From Gemmobacter sp. (GTDB lineage: Bacteria; Pseudomonadota; Alphaproteobacteria; Rhodobacterales; Rhodobacteraceae): a DNA stretch of 41,672 bases. A model generated the notes under the pieces. It saw only the letters and a list, made by a program, of their open reading frames with translations, ran no database searches and was not told the DNA's origin. Made by a program: the position numbers and the translations under genes. Shown piece after piece: positions 37,455 through 41,672 of this stretch; within the stretch, counting starts at the first letter, position 1, and every line of letters begins with the position of its first letter. The stretch covers positions 1 through 41,672 of the forward strand of contig JAIRJX010000025.1 in assembly GCA_031260425.1 (NCBI GenBank). The letters are read 5' to 3'.

Positions 37455-38468
37455 ATGGCACGCATGACGATGATCGAGGCGATCCGCGACGCGCTGGATC
37501 TGGCGATGGGCGCCGACGACCGCGTGGTCGTGTTCGGCGAGGATGTCGGCTATTTCGGCGGCGTCTTCCGCTGCACTGCCGGCTTGCAGCGCAAATACGG
37601 GCCGACCCGCTGTTTTGATGCGCCGATCAACGAATCCGGCATCGTCGGGGCAGCCATCGGCATGGCGGCCTATGGCCTGCGCCCGGTGGTGGAGATTCAG
37701 TTCGCCGACTACGCCTATCCGGCCTATGATCAGATCGTGTCCGAGGCGGCGCGGCTGCGTTACCGCTCGGCCGGCGAGTTCACCTGCCCCCTTGTGGTGC
37801 GAATGCCGGCGGGCGGCGGCATCTTCGGCGGCCAGACCCACAGCCAGAGCCCGGAGGCGTTGTTCACCCATGTCTCCGGGCTGAAGGTGGTGGTGCCGTC
37901 GAACCCGCAGGACGCCAAGGGCCTGCTGCTTTCGGCAATCGCCGATCCCGACCCGGTGATCTTCCTTGAGCCCAAGCGGCTTTATAACGGCCCGTTCGAT
38001 GGCCATCACGACCGGCCGATCACCGCCTGGAAGGCTCATGATCTGGGTGAGGTTCCGGAAGGCCCCCATGCCGTGCCTCTGGGCCAGGCAGTCACCCGCC
38101 GGCCGGGGAATGCGGTTACCGTGCTGACCTGGGGCACGATGGTGCATGTGGCGCTGGCCGCCACCGAAGAAACCGGCATCGACGCCGAGGTGATCGACCT
38201 GCGCACGCTCCTGCCGCTCGACCTGCCGGCCATCGTGGCTTCGGTCAGCAGGACCGGACGCTGCCTCGTGCTGCATGAGGCGACACTGACTTCGGGCTTC
38301 GGGGCCGAGCTGGCGGCGCTGGTGCAGACCGAATGCTTCTGGCATCTGGAGGCGCCGGTGCGCCGGGTGGCGGGATGGGACACGCCTTATCCCTATGTCC
38401 ATGAATGGAATTACTTCCCCGGCCCCGCCCGGGTGGGCGCCGCGCTGCGCGAACTGGTCGAGGTGTGA
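37455..38468 (+). CDS. bkdA2: Branched-chain 2-oxoacid dehydrogenase E1 beta
   Basis: MARMTMIEAIRDALDLAMGADDRVVVFGEDVGYFGGVFRCTAGLQRKYGPTRCFDAPINESGIVGAAIGMAAYGLRPVVEIQFADYAYPAYDQIVSEAARLRYRSAGEFTCPLVVR. Confidence 0.97.
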   Translation: MARMTMIEAIRDALDLAMGADDRVVVFGEDVGYFGGVFRCTAGLQRKYGPTRCFDAPINESGIVGAAIGMAAYGLRPVVEIQFADYAYPAYDQIVSEAARLRYRSAGEFTCPLVVRMPAGGGIFGGQTHSQSPEALFTHVSGLKVVVPSNPQDAKGLLLSAIADPDPVIFLEPKRLYNGPFDGHHDRPITAWKAHDLGEVPEGPHAVPLGQAVTRRPGNAVTVLTWGTMVHVALAATEETGIDAEVIDLRTLLPLDLPAIVASVSRTGRCLVLHEATLTSGFGAELAALVQTECFWHLEAPVRRVAGWDTPYPYVHEWNYFPGPARVGAALRELVEV

Positions 38469-38469
38469 C

Positions 38470-39723
38470 ATGGGCCTGCATTCAATCCGTATGCCCGATA
38501 TCGGCGAAGGCATCGCCGAAACCGAGATCGCCGAATGGCTGGTAACTGTCGGCCAGCAGGTGCGCGAGGATGACCCGCTGGTGGCGGTGATGACCGACAA
38601 GGCAACGGTGGAGATCCCCTCGCCTGTCGCGGGCAGGGTGGTCTGGCTCGCCGGCGCACCGGGAGACATGATCGCGGTCGGCGCCGAGATGATCCGGCTG
38701 GAGGCCGAAGCAGGGGAAGACACCACGCCGATGCCCGAAGCAGCCGGCGCCATGCCGACCGCCGCTCCGGCGGGATCTGAGGCGCCCCGGTCCGCCCCGC
38801 CAAGCCCCGCCGCGCCGCTCTGGCCGGAGGGAGAAAAGCCGCTCGCCCCGCCCTCGGTCCGCGCAAAGGCGCGCGCGGCCGGGGTGGATCTGCGGATGCT
38901 GCGCGGCTCCGGCCCCTCCGGGCGCATCACCCATGCCGATCTGGACGCGTTCATCTTTTCTGGCAGCGCTTCCGGCAGCGCGCCAGGCACTCCCCCGGCT
39001 GGCCTGCCCACGGCCCCTGCCCCGGGGGCCGACCCGGGGGTCGAGGAAATCCGCGTCATCGGCCTGCGCCGCAAGATCGCCGAGCGGATGGAGATCGCAA
39101 CCCATATCCCCCATATCACCATCGTGGAGGAGATCGACGCCACCGCGATCGAGGATCTGCGCCAGCGGATGAATGCAGGCGACGGGGCAAGACTGACGCT
39201 TCTGCCCTTCGTCGCGCGCGCCATGATGCGGGCGCTCCGCGAGCAGCCGATGCTGAATGCGCATTACGATGCGCCGGCCGGGCTGATCCGCCGCTTCGAC
39301 GCGGTGCATCTGGGCATCGCGACACAGACGCCTTCGGGCCTCATGGTGCCCGTTCTGCACCATGCCGAGGCGCTGGGTCTGCGCGAGATCGGCGCCGGGA
39401 TCGTCCGGCTGGCCGAAGCCGCCCGCAACGGCACCGTCCGGCGCGAGGAGTTGATCGGCTCCACCATCACCATCACCTCGCTGGGATCGTTGGGGGCCAT
39501 CGCCTCCACCCCGATCCTGAACGTGCCCGAGGTTGCCATCATCGGGATCAACCGCCTCGCCATCCGGCCGTTCTGGAACGGCTCCGGCTTCGAACCCCGC
39601 CGGATGATGAATCTGTCCTGCAGCTTCGACCACCGGATCATCGACGGCTGGGACGCCGCCATCTTCGTCGCGCGGCTGAAGGAATTGCTGGAAACCCCGG
39701 CCCTGATCTTCATGGAGAATTGA
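38470..39723 (+). CDS. bkdB: Branched-chain 2-oxoacid dehydrogenase E2 (dihydrolipoyl acyltransferase)
   Basis: IRMPDIGEGIAETEIAEWLVTVGQQVREDDPLVAVMTDKATVEIPSPVAGRV (lipoyl domain), PPSVRAKARAAGVDLRMLRGSGPSGRITHADLD (PSBD), SCSFDHRIIDGWDAAIF (catalytic). Confidence 0.97.
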   Translation: MGLHSIRMPDIGEGIAETEIAEWLVTVGQQVREDDPLVAVMTDKATVEIPSPVAGRVVWLAGAPGDMIAVGAEMIRLEAEAGEDTTPMPEAAGAMPTAAPAGSEAPRSAPPSPAAPLWPEGEKPLAPPSVRAKARAAGVDLRMLRGSGPSGRITHADLDAFIFSGSASGSAPGTPPAGLPTAPAPGADPGVEEIRVIGLRRKIAERMEIATHIPHITIVEEIDATAIEDLRQRMNAGDGARLTLLPFVARAMMRALREQPMLNAHYDAPAGLIRRFDAVHLGIATQTPSGLMVPVLHHAEALGLREIGAGIVRLAEAARNGTVRREELIGSTITITSLGSLGAIASTPILNVPEVAIIGINRLAIRPFWNGSGFEPRRMMNLSCSFDHRIIDGWDAAIFVARLKELLETPALIFMEN

Positions 39724-39875
39724 GGCGCAGGGTTTACCAGTGCCCGGTGCCGAACCCGGTGGCCATGTCCGCGCACCCGTTCCCGCGCGGCATATCCGGA
39801 CAGGTCGGCCCGGCGGGGGGGAGACAGGACGACGGATTTCGTGTCCTGGAACTCGTCGTGTGAACCCGCGCCATG

Positions 39876-40034
39876 CCCGGAACAAGGCACGTAGTGCCGC
39901 CGGGCAGCGCCCGACTGCCCCCCGGGGCGGGCGCTTTGGTGAGGTAAGCGCGGGGATCGAACATGGGAGAGGTTGAGAGCCACAAAGTGACGACCACAAC
40001 CGTGGGAGCGCCCACCCGCGGTCGTGTGCTGCCC
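39876..40034. repeat. GC-rich foldback intergenic repeat, copy B
   Basis: cccggaacaaggcacgtagtgccgccgggcagcgcccgactgccccccggggcgggcgctttggtgaggtaagcgcggggatcgaacatgggag...gcgcccacccgcggtcgtgtgctgccc aligns along its length with the reverse complement of 1449..1605. Confidence 0.75.
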
Positions 40035-40198
40035 TCCGTGACGTCAAGGAGCCAGATCGGTCGGGTTATTTGGATGAGGTGGGTGGTCCGGTGCTGCCCT
40101 TCGTGGTGTCAGGTAAAGGGGATGAGGGCCTTCTGGCGAAGGCCGTCGCCCTCGTCACATCCCGCCGCCCCGGCCCGGGCGGGGCCCGGAATCCCCGA

Positions 40199-40230
40199 CC
40201 AGCGCCTGCTCCGCCAATGGCAGGCGCTGG
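40199..40230. repeat. 11-bp perfect hairpin in the bkdB-ppk intergenic region
   Basis: CCAGCGCCTGC-tccgccaatg-GCAGGCGCTGG. Confidence 0.8.
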
Positions 40231-40346
40231 CCCCGCCCCGGGGTCGCGTTGGTACCGGAGGGCACCGCGCGACGGGCGAGGAGAGGCAACGCCTCGCCTT
40301 CTCCTCCCGACCAGCAGCGGGCCGGGTGCGGGATCCGTCTGCCGCC

Positions 40347-41672
40347 TCAGGCCGGGGCTTCGTCCCTGGGTCGGGCGAGGCGCGGCACGTCCTTGGCGCC
40401 GGCGGTGCCACGGCCCGAGAGCGAGGGGTTCTCCATGAAGAAGCGGTGACACGAGAACAGCGCCCCGTCAGCCGCAGCAAGCTGGCGGCTGTAATGGCCG
40501 TCGGGATGCAACACCCAGCTTTGCGCCTCGTCGGCCAGATTGGCCGCCATGATCTGCCCCATGATCTGGTTCTTCACGGTGGGGGTCGTCGTCTCGACCA
40601 GCGTTTCCACCCGGCGGTTGAGGTTGCGCCCCATCCAGTCGGCAGAAGACAGGAACACCCGAGCCTGTTTCGAGGGCAGCCCGCCGCCGTTGCCGAAACA
40701 GACGATCCGGCTGTGTTCAAGAAACCGGCCCACTACCGATTTCACCCTTATATTCTCCGACAGCCCCTTCACGCCCGGGCGCAGCCCGCAGATACCGCGC
40801 ACGACGAGGCTGATCCGCACCCCGGCCTGGCTCGCGGCATAGAGGGCGTCGATCACCTCGGGCTCGATCAGCGAGTTCAGCTTGATCCAGATCTCGGCCG
40901 GCCGACCGGCACGGGCATGATCGGCTTCAGTGCCGATCATCTCCAGCAGGCGCGGCTTCAGTGTGATCGGCGCGATGGCGATATTCTCCAGCCCTTGCGG
41001 CTGCACGTAGCCGGAGAGATAGTTGAATACCTTGGTCGCATCGCGCCCGAGTGCCGCATCACAGGTAAAGAAACTGAGGTCGGTATAGATCCGCGCGGTG
41101 ATCGGATGATAGTTGCCGGTGCCATAATGGGTATAGGTGACAAGGTTGTCGCCCTCGCGCCGCACCACGGTCGAGATCTTCGCATGGGTCTTCAGGTGCA
41201 TGAAGCCATAGACGACATGCGCGCCCGCGCGTTCCAGCCGCCGGCTCTGCCGGATATTCGCCGCCTCGTCGAACCGCGCTTTCAATTCCACAAGGGCAGT
41301 GACGGATTTTCCGGTCTCCGCCGCCTCGCAGAGCGCCGCGACGATCGGACTATCCCAGGAGGTGCGGTAGAGTGTCTGCTTGATCGCAAGCACATTCGGG
41401 TCACGCGCCGCCTGTTCGAGGAAGCGGATCACCATATCGAAGGTCTCGTAAGGGTGATGCAGCAGCATGTCCTTCTGCTTGATCGCCGCGAACATGTTGC
41501 CCTCGTGATCCTGCACCCGTTCCGGCACACGAGGGGTGAAGGGCGGCCAGAGCAGATCGGGGCGCGAGGACAGCACCAGTTCCTTGAGGTCGGCAACGCC
41601 GAGAAGACCGCGCACCTCCACCACCTCGTCGGGGGTGACATGAAGCTCTTCCATGATCAGCGATTTCAGGGT
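40347..41672 (-). CDS. ppk: Polyphosphate kinase 1, C-terminal part (5' end past the right edge)
   Basis: [133 protein letters not shown]. The frame is open at the right edge. Confidence 0.96.
   Translation of the reverse strand, partial: TLKSLIMEELHVTPDEVVEVRGLLGVADLKELVLSSRPDLLWPPFTPRVPERVQDHEGNMFAAIKQKDMLLHHPYETFDMVIRFLEQAARDPNVLAIKQTLYRTSWDSPIVAALCEAAETGKSVTALVELKARFDEAANIRQSRRLERAGAHVVYGFMHLKTHAKISTVVRREGDNLVTYTHYGTGNYHPITARIYTDLSFFTCDAALGRDATKVFNYLSGYVQPQGLENIAIAPITLKPRLLEMIGTEADHARAGRPAEIWIKLNSLIEPEVIDALYAASQAGVRISLVVRGICGLRPGVKGLSENIRVKSVVGRFLEHSRIVCFGNGGGLPSKQARVFLSSADWMGRNLNRRVETLVETTTPTVKNQIMGQIMAANLADEAQSWVLHPDGHYSRQLAAADGALFSCHRFFMENPSLSGRGTAGAKDVPRLARPRDEAPA

Overview
This is a GC-rich alphaproteobacterial chromosomal window, Rhodobacterales-like by porin, DUF3576 lipoprotein and gene style. 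Left to right it holds: leuS 5' part (-); DUF3576 lipoprotein (-); porin (+) with a strong terminator; a YggS-type PLP protein (+); a homogentisate catabolic cluster (DUF2783, FAD monooxygenase, MBL hydrolase, fumarylacetoacetase, hmgA on -; maleylacetoacetate isomerase and a MarR regulator on +); a decayed IS5-type transposase; a 13-gene minus-strand run (29757 down to 12341); a two-component system / ChrA / P1B-type ATPase operon (+); a divergent Lrp regulator / branched-chain 2-oxoacid dehydrogenase operon; and the 3' part of ppk (-). The most unusual content is in the 13-gene run. A 229-aa protein (21346..22035, -) aligns by eye with proteorhodopsin (RFAGWFTVHPLQV in helix C, GWAIYP in helix F, FDLVNL in helix G) but has no retinal-binding lysine (Leu213), and lacks the counterion (Gly80) and proton-donor (Ala91) carboxylates. 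It sits inside an ABC-importer operon whose ATPase is fused to a PEBP (YbhB/YbcL-like) domain. The same operon carries an SCP2-like protein, an alpha/beta hydrolase, a flotillin, a small membrane protein and an SSS symporter, followed by a LysR regulator and a CoA-type catabolic triad. A dispersed GC-rich foldback repeat and a perfect 21-bp inverted repeat are also present. All identifications are by eye; no database search was run.
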